From assembly GCA_016184005.1 (NCBI GenBank), contig JACPDL010000003.1, positions 235,632-299,631 of the forward strand: 64,000 nucleotides of DNA, given 5' to 3'. This document shows, one piece after another, positions 1 to 7,862 of this stretch. The DNA comes from Candidatus Aenigmatarchaeota archaeon. Lineage in GTDB: Archaea > Aenigmatarchaeota > Aenigmatarchaeia > GW2011-AR5. The notes below the pieces were generated by a model, which saw only the letters and a program-made list of their open reading frames with translations, did not search any database and had not been told where the DNA came from. A program made the position numbers and the translations under genes. The first letter of the stretch is position 1. Every line of letters begins with the position of its first letter.

Positions 1-120
1 GAAAGCTATTGCTTTCCTCGAATTAGTCGTGGGAGTATTAAGAGCATATCATTTTTATTCCAGATTCATTGATAACACATGGCTTTAGTCGTGTGATGCA
101 ACAGATAGATTCGCTCTTTG
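1..120. repeat. Degenerate hairpin-element region at window edge
   Basis: Positions 25-50 are the exact reverse complement of 7498-7523 (26 nt), the left half of the family B element described there. Positions 1-6 and 11-16 form a short hairpin (GAAAGC/GCTTTC). A second, decayed core related to CGACTTTAGTCG lies near 75-100. No gene is visible here. The rest of the element probably lies outside the window. Confidence 0.6.
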
Positions 121-198
121 TGATGGAATAGAAGATATGTAAAAACGCGGTAGTTTTCAACCTGAAATCTTTATAATATACTCAAACAAGAACTATTC

Positions 199-570
199 AT
201 GCGGACAATTTACTTGCTTGCTGTGATTGCTGTTATTCTTGTCGTTTCTTTCGTCTACGGGTCGACAATCTCTGAACAATGCGTGGTCATAGACGAGTTC
301 AAGGGATGCTGGAAGACGATCAGCGTCACTGTAACTTCTGAGCTGTGCCCGCAAAGCCCCTGCGTGGCCAGGCCTGAGACGCAGCAGCATAATGCCATAA
401 CTGACGTGCTCCTGAACTCATGCCAGAAAGCAAGAAACAGCAACTACGCAGACACCAAGCTTAACGCAAGGATAGAAGAGGTTGCAGCAATATTTACCGG
501 CTACCAGATAGACTCCAGGACATTTTGCGAGCAGCCCGGGCTGATACTGACAAAAAGAAGATACGGGTAG
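199..570 (+). CDS. Small exported cysteine-containing protein
   Basis: A 123-residue protein of unknown function. Residues 1-20 form a signal peptide or N-terminal anchor (hydrophobic run LLAVIAVILVVSFVYG), followed by a soluble domain with six cysteines. An even cysteine count in an exported protein suggests disulfides, which is inference. A TATA-like TTTATAATA at about 169-177 lies roughly 25 nt upstream of the ATG, so the mRNA is probably leaderless. No family is recognised. Confidence 0.65.
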   Translation: MRTIYLLAVIAVILVVSFVYGSTISEQCVVIDEFKGCWKTISVTVTSELCPQSPCVARPETQQHNAITDVLLNSCQKARNSNYADTKLNARIEEVAAIFTGYQIDSRTFCEQPGLILTKRRYG

Positions 571-571
571 C

Positions 572-832
572 TCAGAAGTATTTGTTTTCTGCCTTTACAA
601 CGGATCCTGAAGGGGTGAGCCGGTACTCGAACCTGCGCCTGAATATGCCCTTCTGCCTCGCTTCGGCGTGGCCACGCTCGCGCATCTTATAAAGCTCTGT
701 AAGTATCTCGCCTGTCACAAAGGGGTCCCTGACCTTGCCTCTGTCCCTCTGTATCTCCTCCACTATTTTTCTGGATGATTTCCACCCCGGATCCAGCTCC
801 CTGTAGACGTCCTCTTTGTCGATACCCCACAT
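572..832 (-). CDS. Small charged protein, possible winged-helix fold
   Basis: An 86-residue protein, not assigned to a family. The pattern of charged helices followed by a basic beta-hairpin-like segment (FRRRFEYRLTPSG) resembles small winged-helix DNA-binding proteins, but no diagnostic motif is present. The ATG at 832 is preferred over an upstream TTG at 850 because an AT-rich box (GAATAAAAAC on the minus strand, about 853-866) would place transcription start at the ATG. It is convergent with the exported-protein gene at 199-570, with stop codons almost touching. Confidence 0.5.
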   Translation of the reverse strand: MWGIDKEDVYRELDPGWKSSRKIVEEIQRDRGKVRDPFVTGEILTELYKMRERGHAEARQKGIFRRRFEYRLTPSGSVVKAENKYF

Positions 833-955
833 GACAATATGTATCAGCAAGAGTTTTTATTCCTGACGGCTGGGAACCCGGCCAGAAGGAGCATCCGCAG
901 GCCATCGCAAGCTTTTTAAGCCTTTCTTTGCTTACTACTATTAAGTGAATAAAAG

Positions 956-1237
956 ATGTCCACAGGACCTGCAGAAGACACGCCATTATACGTCCATGAA
1001 ATGATAGGCTTGTTCGCAGGGGGGAAACTAAGCGCAGAAGCGCTCCCAGGATTCATAAGCCTTTCTGAAAGGGCGCTGCGAGCGTATACATCGGAGCCTG
1101 CGCACAAAGCAAGCGATGCCGATGTTGTTCTGGCAAAAGATGCGATCAGGATGATGCAGATCAGGGGCTTCCATCCTAGTGACGTGAAGTACCTTTCACG
1201 TGTGCTTGAGCATTATGCAAGGTTCCTGGGTGATTAA
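956..1237 (+). CDS. Hypothetical helical protein
   Basis: A 93-residue soluble, mostly helical protein with no recognised domain. A TATA-like CTTTTTAAG at about 910-918 precedes it. Its stop codon is two bases from the start of the zinc-ribbon gene at 1240, and small genes follow in tight succession to 2666, so it probably leads a short operon. Function unknown. Confidence 0.6.
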   Translation: MSTGPAEDTPLYVHEMIGLFAGGKLSAEALPGFISLSERALRAYTSEPAHKASDADVVLAKDAIRMMQIRGFHPSDVKYLSRVLEHYARFLGD

Positions 1238-1239
1238 AA

Positions 1240-1419
1240 ATGAGATTCAGAAACTTCCTTACCAGAGAAGAGATAGAACTCCTGGAAGAGGCTAGCCAGA
1301 AGAAGTTCAAGCCAAAGACGCCTGCGCAGAAATACAAATGCAATGACTGCAATTACTCATGGCTCTACAAGGCAGAAAAATGCCCCGTTTGCGCCTCGAC
1401 AAAAACCGGGAAGGCTTGA
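1240..1419 (+). CDS. Zinc-ribbon micro-protein
   Basis: A 59-residue protein. A charged helical N-terminus is followed by CNDC and CPVC pairs (residues 34-37 and 48-51) spaced as in a zinc ribbon. Such proteins bind one zinc and often contact nucleic acid or protein partners; the specific role is unknown. It starts two bases after the upstream stop and ends just before the ATG at 1422, so translation is probably coupled. Confidence 0.65.
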   Translation: MRFRNFLTREEIELLEEASQKKFKPKTPAQKYKCNDCNYSWLYKAEKCPVCASTKTGKA

Positions 1420-1421
1420 TT

Positions 1422-1946
1422 ATGCAATACGTTGATAGAGCTTTACAAATTTTGAGAAAAGGCGGAGAATGGACACTGGATAATCTTAATGACGTGCTGA
1501 GATATGGGGCAGTAGCTACAGGACTAATTTATGGCGGTAAGGCATGGATGGACACGCAAGATGCAGTCGCTGCTACAAATGCACTTGCATATCCAGCGAT
1601 TTTCTTTGCAATGGGCGAAACTTTTCGGGCTTTTGATACTTTCAAGGAAAAAGGCACAAACGCTTTGCAGTGGATAGGATACACAGCTTCTTTCGCTATT
1701 CCGTTTACGGCCGCTCATTTTTTAGCTGACAAACATTATCAGCCACTGCTAGACATTGCCCCAATAGGTTTGTGGGCTATTGCTCAGATACCTGTAGAAC
1801 TGGGCAGAAGAAAACAAGAATACAGACTGGGATCTGAAATATTAGAAAAAGGAAGAGATGAAGGTATTGAATTTCTTCGTTCTAATACAACAGATGATGA
1901 GCTTGCACGTTATATTGGCAAAACAAAAAAAATCAGATTTGAATAA
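1422..1946 (+). CDS. Putative multi-pass membrane protein
   Basis: A 174-residue protein with about three to four hydrophobic segments (around residues 28-45, 55-75, 85-105 and 110-125) and a charged C-terminal cytoplasmic-type tail. The ATG at 1422 is chosen because it directly follows the zinc-ribbon stop at 1417-1419; a longer frame from 1359 would overlap that gene. Its base composition is more AT-rich than that of the flanking genes. No family recognised. Confidence 0.6.
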   Translation: MQYVDRALQILRKGGEWTLDNLNDVLRYGAVATGLIYGGKAWMDTQDAVAATNALAYPAIFFAMGETFRAFDTFKEKGTNALQWIGYTASFAIPFTAAHFLADKHYQPLLDIAPIGLWAIAQIPVELGRRKQEYRLGSEILEKGRDEGIEFLRSNTTDDELARYIGKTKKIRFE

Positions 1947-1957
1947 ACGTGATAAAA

Positions 1958-2296
1958 ATGGCAAGAACATGGTTAGGACATATTGGTGAAACAGCAGCAA
2001 TCGGGGTAGGTATACCTGTTGCTGCAGTAGTCTTCGATAGTTTTGCAGGCCAAGGATCAGTGCCGTATTTCAATAATCTCGTACATTCAGTTAAAGATTT
2101 TTCACTTCTGGCTGGGCCAGTAGCTGGTCTGTTATATTTTGGTCATGGTATTCCAAGAATAAGACAAAGCTATCGGAATAGAGAACTAGAAGATATCGCA
2201 GAAGAAACAGCTCACTTTAGAGCCCTGAGAAACAGGGAACGTGAGAGAAATAGATATCATGGTGAACTCGGCGGTGGAGATCATCATGAGCGATAG
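1958..2296 (+). CDS. Putative small membrane protein
   Basis: A 112-residue protein with two hydrophobic stretches (about residues 10-28 and 45-65) and a very charged Arg/Glu/His-rich C-terminal tail. The ATG at 1958 follows a GTGAT ribosome-binding site; an in-frame GTG at 1949 is less likely. It is 11 bases after the preceding membrane-protein gene, and the pair may work together. Function unknown. Confidence 0.55.
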   Translation: MARTWLGHIGETAAIGVGIPVAAVVFDSFAGQGSVPYFNNLVHSVKDFSLLAGPVAGLLYFGHGIPRIRQSYRNRELEDIAEETAHFRALRNRERERNRYHGELGGGDHHER

Positions 2297-2666
2297 ATAT
2301 CGGGGTGTCTTGCAGTTAGAATCATTGAATAATACTGAAGTCTTTCCTTATTTGAACCTAAGGCCGATCAAGACACGTAGAGGGTATAACCCTGAAGCCG
2401 ATGCTAAACACCGGATAGTCTTGATAGTCGACACACCGGCGGATGATATTCAATCAACAACGGAACGGCTTTCAAAGGAACTCAGGCCTGGCTGGCACGC
2501 ATTGTTCTGGAATGATGCCGGAAAACATGTTGTTTTCCGCGGCAAAGTATTCGAATTACCATTGAAAGAAGAGGACGCTCCTGAAAAATATGCAGAGGCA
2601 CGAAGACATGGAACTGCAGATGGCGTTCAGGTTCAATACCTGGGTTTCCAGCCTCCAGTGCATTAA
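2286..2666 (+). CDS. Hypothetical soluble protein
   Basis: A 126-residue protein of mixed alpha/beta pattern with no recognised motif. It overlaps the upstream gene by 11 nt. The start at 2286 is preferred because a GGTGG-type ribosome-binding site lies just upstream inside the preceding gene. It is the last gene of the 956-2666 cluster. Function unknown. Confidence 0.55.
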   Translation: MSDRYRGVLQLESLNNTEVFPYLNLRPIKTRRGYNPEADAKHRIVLIVDTPADDIQSTTERLSKELRPGWHALFWNDAGKHVVFRGKVFELPLKEEDAPEKYAEARRHGTADGVQVQYLGFQPPVH

Positions 2667-2716
2667 AATTAACAAATAGTGCCACCGCAAAGTTTTTAAT
2701 GTCCTTACACAATTCA

Positions 2717-3301
2717 ATGTATATGAAGAATGTAATACTGCTTCATGGAAGCTCCAGCACACCAAATTCACATTGGTTGCCCAGCATAAAAAAATTCTTA
2801 GAGAAACAAGGCTATAGTGTTTGGGTTCCACAGCTTCCCAACCCAGAAGCTCCAAACTTAAAGATACAACTGCCATTTGTTCTGAAAAATGCGACTTTCA
2901 ACAATGAAACCATAATTATCGGACATTCTGCCGGTTGTCCATTAATTCTGAGTGTTTTAGAGCATATTAACGTAAGAATAAACAAAGCTATTTTGGTGGC
3001 AGGTTACGCGAGAAAACTTGGAAAAATGGAGAAATCATCACTAAAAAAACTAGAACAAGATGCAGAGGCAATACTACCAGAAAAATATAATTGGAGAAAA
3101 ATCAAACGGAATGTAAAGGATATAATATTTATAAATTCGGATAAGGATCCTTGGGGTTGTGATGACAAAGAAGGCTATTATATGTTTAAAAATTTAGGGG
3201 GAACATTAATTATTAGGCATGGAGAAGGTCATATGGGCTCATACATATTCAAGCAACCTTACAAAGAGTTTCCACTTCTTGAGAAATTACTCAGTCTTTA
3301 A
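2717..3301 (+). CDS. RBBP9/YdeN-family serine hydrolase
   Basis: An alpha/beta hydrolase of about 194 residues. It has an N-terminal strand plus oxyanion region (ILLHGSSST), the nucleophile elbow GHSAGC with the catalytic serine, an Asp in NSDKDPWG and a late His in GEGHMG, which together give the Ser-Asp-His triad of the RBBP9 family. The substrate is not known; family members cleave small esters. An AT-rich box GTTTTTAAT at about 2691-2699 places the start at 2717 or 2723 (leaderless). It stands alone and ends before the convergent citryl-CoA lyase gene. Confidence 0.75.
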   Translation: MYMKNVILLHGSSSTPNSHWLPSIKKFLEKQGYSVWVPQLPNPEAPNLKIQLPFVLKNATFNNETIIIGHSAGCPLILSVLEHINVRINKAILVAGYARKLGKMEKSSLKKLEQDAEAILPEKYNWRKIKRNVKDIIFINSDKDPWGCDDKEGYYMFKNLGGTLIIRHGEGHMGSYIFKQPYKEFPLLEKLLSL

Positions 3302-3368
3302 GCCAGTTAATGCGGCGACCGACCGTTTAATTATAAAACACTAAAATTGCAACTAACAACTTATATAT

Positions 3369-4121
3369 CTATTTCCTCTTCAGTTCTCTTTTCCCGGGTC
3401 CAATGTACTCTATCTGGTCGTTGTCCAGTCTTCTGTATGGCTTTTCGTTGACCATTTCTTCGTGTATATGCGCAAGCATGCCCACGCTGCGGGGTATTGC
3501 GAACAATCCTTTTCCGATGCGCCAGTCAAAGCCCATTTCGCTTATTAATGCTGCAATAGCGCCGTCTATGTTTATGCAAAGCGTTTTCCCAAGAACAGAA
3601 TCTATTGCATCCCTGATTCCATGTGCAAATTCCACATGCTTTCCTGCAATATCATACTGGCTGGCAAGCGAGAATAATTTTGCAGTTCTTGGGTCTTCGT
3701 CCTTGTATACAGCATGGCCGTAACCGGGAATCCTTTTTCCCTGTTCCTTGAAGCGCTTTACAACATCTACAGGATTTCTATCAACACTCTCCTGCATCAT
3801 CTTTGCGCATTGCTCTATGGCGCCGCCGTGAAACTCACCGAATCCCAGCATGCCTGCAGCCAGCGCAGCATTCACGGGGTTCCCTGCAGAAACAGAAGCG
3901 CGCGCAGATGTTATTGAAGGCGGGTTGATGCCGTGCTCTATGCAGGCAACAAGAATGGCATCAAGCATCTTAGATTCATTCTCTTTCGGCAGTTCGCCTT
4001 TGAGTAATAAACAGACGGCTTCGCTGAATGAAAGGTTTCCTATCAGGTCAAGCAATTCATAGCCGCGAACAAGCGTTTCACGGTCATCAGACCTGCTTAT
4101 CGACGTTTTCCATTTTTCCAT
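3369..4121 (-). CDS. Citryl-CoA lyase subunit (citrate synthase-like)
   Basis: A 250-residue protein of the citrate synthase superfamily in its short form, as in citryl-CoA lyase or the C-terminal domain of ATP-citrate lyase. It is much shorter than true citrate synthase (about 370-430 residues). Visible motifs: FHGGAIE (His98), GHAVYKDEDPR (135-145), NIDG (184-187, with the Asp common to lyase domains) and IPRSVG. It should split citryl-CoA into acetyl-CoA and oxaloacetate. It is the third gene of an operon with the citryl-CoA synthetase-like subunits at 4308-6394, in the same order as the domains of fused ATP-citrate lyase. A GGTGAT site precedes the ATG. Confidence 0.82.
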   Translation of the reverse strand: MEKWKTSISRSDDRETLVRGYELLDLIGNLSFSEAVCLLLKGELPKENESKMLDAILVACIEHGINPPSITSARASVSAGNPVNAALAAGMLGFGEFHGGAIEQCAKMMQESVDRNPVDVVKRFKEQGKRIPGYGHAVYKDEDPRTAKLFSLASQYDIAGKHVEFAHGIRDAIDSVLGKTLCINIDGAIAALISEMGFDWRIGKGLFAIPRSVGMLAHIHEEMVNEKPYRRLDNDQIEYIGPGKRELKRK

Positions 4122-4307
4122 TTAATCACCGGTGCTGTATGCAACTATTGCCGCAACTGCATCTCCTAATTCCTGATAGCTGCCTAGAAAGTGTCTGGTT
4201 CGTTTAGCGTGATATTCACCATCATGTAAATGAACGGTTCCTAAATAATCGTTATCATAAACCAGCCACTCTTGATTTCCATCCCCAAGATTTTTGACAG
4301 TTGCCGT
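4122..4307 (-). other. Start-less open frame between the two lyase genes
   Basis: Directly after the stop codon of the alpha-subunit gene (TAA at 4308-4310), the same reading frame stays open for 61 codons, ending in a TAA next to the ATG of the lyase gene. The encoded sequence looks protein-like (WLVYDNDYLGTVHLHDGEY and so on), but no ATG, GTG or TTG occurs in frame. It could be a decayed gene that lost its start, a domain reached by stop-codon readthrough, or a gene with a rare start codon. No family assigned. Confidence 0.5.
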
Positions 4308-5207
4308 TTATATCGCCTTCTTTATTGCTTCGCCGAGTTCGTCGTGGTTTCCTACAACAATAGCGCCGGCTTCCTTTAATAGTTTCATTTTATGTTTTGG
4401 CCTGCCTTTCTCGCCCTGTATCAATGCGCCGGCATGGCCAAATGACATGCCTTCAGGCATCTGTTCAGTGAAATTCCCTGCGATGAAAGCTGCCAACGGC
4501 TTCGTGAAACCGCCTTCTTTCATCAGGTCCGCGATTTGCTCCTCATATGTTCCGCCAAGCTCGCCGAAAATAACAACGCCTTTTGTCTGCCTGTCGTTCT
4601 CAAAAAGTTTGAGCAGATCAGCAAATGCGCAGCCGATAATTATGTCGCCGCCTATGCCAACGACAGTCGACTGGCCAAGCCCTGCTTGCCGAACGACCCA
4701 TGCAGTTTCATTGGTCATGCCGCCGCTCTTTGATATCACGCCTATTTCTCCCGGCCTGTATATTTCCCCGACCATCTCTTTCAAGCCGCCTATCACTCCA
4801 AGGCGGCTCTTTCCCGGCGAAAGAATGCCTATCGAGCTCGGGCCGACAAGCACAGAGTTATTCTGCCTTGAGAACGAAACCATGTCAGCGGCGTCCCTTA
4901 CAGGCACGCCTTCTGTTATGCAGTTCACAAGATTCAAGCCGTTTGCAGCCGCTTCAAAGACAGCGTCTTTTGCAGCAAACGGCGGCACGTAAACTATGCT
5001 TGCGTTTATCTCAGGATGATTCTCCAGCGCTTCCTTGACTGTATCGTAAACCGGAACCCCTTCTACCAGCTGCCCGCCTTTGCCCGGCGTAACGCCTGCA
5101 AGCACCTTGGTGCCGTATTCTTGCATAAGCTTTACGGCGCGCGAGCCTTCGTTGCCTGTTATTCCCTGCACCAACACATTTGTATTTTCATCTATGAGTA
5201 TGCTCAT
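4308..5207 (-). CDS. ATP-citrate lyase / citryl-CoA synthetase alpha-type subunit
   Basis: A 299-residue protein of the SucD family (CoA-binding plus ligase domain). The CoA-binding loop GITGNEGSR is at 15-23, and FGHAG at 256-260 carries the phospho-histidine (His258) that relays phosphate from ATP to citrate or succinate. On its own it could be a succinyl-CoA synthetase subunit. Its partner at 5204-6394 has citrate-type rather than succinate-type signatures, and a citryl-CoA lyase follows, so citryl-CoA synthesis is favoured. Its ATG overlaps the upstream stop by four bases, indicating translational coupling. Confidence 0.82.
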   Translation of the reverse strand: MSILIDENTNVLVQGITGNEGSRAVKLMQEYGTKVLAGVTPGKGGQLVEGVPVYDTVKEALENHPEINASIVYVPPFAAKDAVFEAAANGLNLVNCITEGVPVRDAADMVSFSRQNNSVLVGPSSIGILSPGKSRLGVIGGLKEMVGEIYRPGEIGVISKSGGMTNETAWVVRQAGLGQSTVVGIGGDIIIGCAFADLLKLFENDRQTKGVVIFGELGGTYEEQIADLMKEGGFTKPLAAFIAGNFTEQMPEGMSFGHAGALIQGEKGRPKHKMKLLKEAGAIVVGNHDELGEAIKKAI

Positions 5208-6394
5208 GCCGACACCTTCTTCTTGTATACGCTGACCTTGTCCATGAGAATTCTTGCCGTTTTTGTCATGGGCATTTCCTTGCCGTAAACAGTCATGTCC
5301 AGTCCGTGCGCTTTCGCAGCTGTTCGCAAGATATCAAGCCCTTCTTTTTCGTATGGTCCGCTTCTCCTTACAACAATAGGATATCTTGGTTTCACTTCAA
5401 TAATTGCGTCTACTATTCCCTGCATTGTCTCGTCGACGCGCGTGAAATTGGCTATTGCACCGACGATCCATAATCCATTCAGCCCGGGCCTTGACAACAT
5501 CTGCTTTGTCAGCTCGTAGACCTTTTCTTTTGGCGGGTTGCCGCTGTACTCCGTATAGTTTGAAGCAGAGCCCCCGCAGTTTATCAGTGCATCCATGCAC
5601 GTTATTGATCCGCCGCCGCCTGCTGCAAGGAACGCTATGTCGCCGTCAAGTTCCATGTATTTCACGGTTCCCCTGTAATCGCTTTCGTTGATCTTTTTTA
5701 CTGCAAGCTCCCTTTCTGTCGGCTTGCGGTTTGCCAAAGTCCTTGGCTGCAAGCTTCTTTCCTTATGCCTGAAGCCCGCGTCGTCGTCCAGCTCTATCAG
5801 CGCATCGAGTGCAACGAACCTGCCGTCGCTTGTTTCAGCAAGCGGATTTATCTCGACGATCTTTGCATCTTCCTTTACAAAACACGCATAGAGTTTTTTT
5901 ATTATATCAGCAACTTTCACAATGTTTGAAGAGAATCCGGCTTCCTTTGCAATTTCACGTGCAAGCCAGTCCTGTATACCGAGTACAGGATCAATTTCTT
6001 TCTTAACAACGTTTCTTGATTTCTCGACATCAACGCCGCCTGACTTGCTGAGAACAACCACCGGTGTCTTGGAATCCGTGTCATATGCCATGCCAACATA
6101 ATACTCATTCAATGCCTCAATTTTTTCTTCGAGCAGTATTGAGTCGACGGGTTCATTGCATACGGTCGAGTGCAGCAGCGTGTTGGCGCTCTTTCTTACC
6201 TCTTCAATGGAACTGCAAATCTTCACGGCCCCGAATTTTTCCCTGCTCCCGACTGTAAGCAGCTGGGCCTTTACAACCTTTTTCCCGGCTGCATCGCCGT
6301 CCAGGTCTTCGGGCGACCTGAGCAGCAGGCTTTTCGGTATCTCTATGCCGTACTGCCTCAGAATATCCTTTGATTCGAACTCGTAGAGCCTCAT
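5204..6394 (-). CDS. ATP-citrate lyase / citryl-CoA synthetase beta-type subunit
   Basis: A 396-residue ATP-grasp protein of the SucC type. EINPL (181-185) is the metal/nucleotide site. The C-terminal half carries segments characteristic of the citrate-binding part of ATP-citrate lyase: GGGGS (259-263), EYSG (282-285), GAIANFT (312-318, compare GSIANFT in animal ACLY) and VRRSGP (342-347, compare VRRGGP). It should activate citrate to citryl-CoA with the alpha-type subunit. The ATG at 6394 is chosen over an upstream start at 6415 because SucC-like proteins begin near MRLYEFE. It is the first gene of the three-gene operon. Confidence 0.85.
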   Translation of the reverse strand: MRLYEFESKDILRQYGIEIPKSLLLRSPEDLDGDAAGKKVVKAQLLTVGSREKFGAVKICSSIEEVRKSANTLLHSTVCNEPVDSILLEEKIEALNEYYVGMAYDTDSKTPVVVLSKSGGVDVEKSRNVVKKEIDPVLGIQDWLAREIAKEAGFSSNIVKVADIIKKLYACFVKEDAKIVEINPLAETSDGRFVALDALIELDDDAGFRHKERSLQPRTLANRKPTERELAVKKINESDYRGTVKYMELDGDIAFLAAGGGGSITCMDALINCGGSASNYTEYSGNPPKEKVYELTKQMLSRPGLNGLWIVGAIANFTRVDETMQGIVDAIIEVKPRYPIVVRRSGPYEKEGLDILRTAAKAHGLDMTVYGKEMPMTKTARILMDKVSVYKKKVSA

Positions 6395-6436
6395 AATTTC
6401 ACAGCCAGAATGCAATCAAAGCAACTATTCCCGTAG

Positions 6437-6447
6437 AAAATAAATAC
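6437..6447 (-). promoter_or_regulatory. Likely TATA box of the citrate-lyase operon
   Basis: The minus strand reads TATTTATTTT here, about 40 nt upstream of the ATG at 6394, with no other AT-rich box closer. It would place transcription start near 6415-6420 and give a short leader. This is inferred from spacing alone. Confidence 0.4.
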
Positions 6448-6509
6448 CTATTGCAACAAAGCCTGCGTACACTATAATGGATAACAAAACGAATAACGTA
6501 TGTGAAGTG

Positions 6510-6824
6510 TTACGAACCCAGCCCTGAAAGATTTGCCACCAGTTTTTTGTAGAGTTCTGATTTCTTTTCTTTGTTTAACGTAAACAATTTTTTCCTGATT
6601 GCAAATTCCGCTACGGTAAAAATATAGTTTGTTTTAATAACGCTGTTTTTTATCGCCCCGTCTTTTTTCGTCAGGGCGATTCCTTCCATTTTTGTGTTGC
6701 TGGTGATGCCTGCTATTACCACATTTCCCAGTTCTGCAAAAAGAACAACTGCAGGCCGCGTCTTGGTTTCGAAAGTATCAGTAAACTGAACCTGTGCCAG
6801 AATAACATCGCCAGGATTAAGCAT
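6510..6824 (-). CDS. MazF/PemK-family toxin (mRNA interferase)
   Basis: A 104-residue protein with the MazF/PemK start GDVILAQVQFTD and the following KTRPAVVL strand. The family folds as an SH3-like barrel and cleaves RNA at short sequence motifs. Its ATG overlaps the end of the antitoxin gene by eight bases, the usual toxin-antitoxin arrangement. RNase specificity cannot be read from the sequence. Confidence 0.8.
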   Translation of the reverse strand: MLNPGDVILAQVQFTDTFETKTRPAVVLFAELGNVVIAGITSNTKMEGIALTKKDGAIKNSVIKTNYIFTVAEFAIRKKLFTLNKEKKSELYKKLVANLSGLGS

Positions 6825-7044
6825 TTTCCCAATCCTCGTCTTCCTTGTTATCCCATAGCTCTTTCATCTTCCGTTTCTGTATGTTATGCAGGAATTTGTC
6901 ATACTGGTCTCTTTTCTTCGCTTCTTCAAAGACGTTGACCATCCTTTCAATCAAGCTGTTGTATGTCTGCTCCGGGTATTCTTTGGCGCCTTTCAATTTT
7001 TTGATGAGAGCCTTGTTAAGTTGTATTGTCGTATTCTCAGACAT
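6817..7044 (-). CDS. Antitoxin partner of MazF-like toxin
   Basis: A 75-residue protein. An N-terminal TTIQLNKALIKKLK strand-helix segment looks like a ribbon-helix-helix DNA-binding half, followed by a charged, probably flexible C-terminal tail with WDNKEDEDWEN that could wrap the toxin. It probably represses its own promoter; an AT-rich CTTAAATATATAA lies on the minus strand at about 7076-7088. Family assignment rests on size, context and the N-terminal pattern. Confidence 0.7.
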   Translation of the reverse strand: MSENTTIQLNKALIKKLKGAKEYPEQTYNSLIERMVNVFEEAKKRDQYDKFLHNIQKRKMKELWDNKEDEDWENA

Positions 7045-7127
7045 TATATAAACACCTATAACTGACTATAGAGAATTATATATTTAAGCTTATCTATGAG
7101 CCGACTATGGATATCCTAACCCTATAA

Positions 7128-7355
7128 CTAGTGAACTAGCTGGCCGTTCCTGATGCCATCCAGTATTCTCACAACATATCTCGCGTCATCAGGCAGAAGA
7201 TAGCCGTTGCCGCCATGTGTCTTGACATATTGAATTTCACTATCTTCAGGAATTTCTAGTCCTGTCGGCCACAATGCAATTATTCTATCCGCTGGCTTCT
7301 GGCTCAGCTCAAGGCCCATCTGCGCTGAATCCAGGACATGTTGATACATTAACAT
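7128..7355 (-). CDS. Hypothetical protein starting inside a hairpin
   Basis: A 75-residue protein with no recognised domain. The composition looks protein-like and the frame ends cleanly. The ATG (7355 or 7349) lies inside the left outer arm (7350-7360) of a two-state palindrome, so the hairpin could hide or expose the start region. Function unknown. Confidence 0.45.
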   Translation of the reverse strand: MLMYQHVLDSAQMGLELSQKPADRIIALWPTGLEIPEDSEIQYVKTHGGNGYLLPDDARYVVRILDGIRNGQLVH

Positions 7356-7480
7356 ACCACCTATCTTCAGATGGTGGTATTATGTGGTATGTTATGTGTA
7401 AAAAACACTGCTATACTATAATGGCATCTTTCATAAATTTCAAGATGCCACTGCATTCATGCAGTGGTTTTTCACAGTGT
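7350..7480. repeat. Two branched palindromes, one with alternative pairing
   Basis: First unit: TAACATACCAC (7350-7360) pairs with GTGGTATGTTA (7384-7394, 11 bp), but the same left arm can also pair with GGTGGTAT (7373-7380), so two folds compete. Second unit: an outer stem AACACTG/CAGTGT (7404-7410 and 7475-7480) encloses two hairpins, TGGCATCTT/AAGATGCCA and CCACTGCAT/ATGCAGTGG, forming a three-way junction. No convincing gene runs through the second unit. Confidence 0.7.
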
Positions 7481-7497
7481 ACAGCGTCGGCGCTTAT

Positions 7498-7620
7498 GAT
7501 ATGCTCTTAATACTCCCACGACTAAAGTCGTGGGTTTCTGAGAGCATGTCATCCCAACATTGTTTATGTAATAACTGCTGTCTAAAGACAGCAGTTTTAA
7601 GCAATGTTGCGGATAATGAC
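7498..7620 (+). repeat. Composite hairpin element, family B copy 1
   Basis: Two double-tier hairpins in a row. Tier set 1: outer GATATGCTCT (7498-7507) with AGAGCATGTC (7541-7550, one G-U wobble), inner CCCACGACT/AGTCGTGGG (7515-7534). Tier set 2: outer CAACATTG (7555-7562) with CAATGTTG (7602-7609), inner ACTGCTGTCT/AGACAGCAGT (7574-7595). The copy at 32294-32416 has the same order and linkers but different stems. Confidence 0.75.
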
Positions 7621-7833
7621 TGCGTCGTAAGGAAAAGGTTCCTGGAGAAGAACATCCTCGGCTCCATCCTGAGCGCCAAATCTCTTGTGCCTGTCATAAG
7701 TCTGAAGATCCAGGCCAAGGGAAGATGATGCAGCAGACGAAATTGCACGGAAGTTTTTGAGAAGCCTTTCAGCCCCATTGAAGGCGCAACGATCATACAT
7801 CATAACTTTCATCAAGCATCCTCCGTCTTTCAT
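7597..7833 (-). CDS. Hypothetical protein ending in repeat element
   Basis: A frame of up to 78 residues, starting at 7833 or at the ATG at 7812 or 7803. The sequence is unremarkable and matches no family I recognise. Its stop codon (GCTTAA) lies within the right outer arm of the family B element, so the element may have truncated a longer gene. An AT-rich TTTTTATGA box just upstream is consistent with a leaderless mRNA. It may be a remnant. Confidence 0.4.
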   Translation of the reverse strand: MKDGGCLMKVMMYDRCAFNGAERLLKNFRAISSAASSSLGLDLQTYDRHKRFGAQDGAEDVLLQEPFPYDAVIIRNIA

Positions 7834-7862
7834 TTATCTAGTCATTAATCATAAAAATGATG

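Noticed and set aside
600-660. A GGTTCGAGTACC sequence resembling a tRNA T arm
   Set aside because: It does not form a T stem with its neighbours and lies inside a coding frame (FRRRFEYRLTPSG).
7274-7510. A 78-codon plus-strand frame ending in the family B element
   Set aside because: Most of it lies in palindromes and opposite the small gene at 7128-7355, and it has no recognisable protein pattern.
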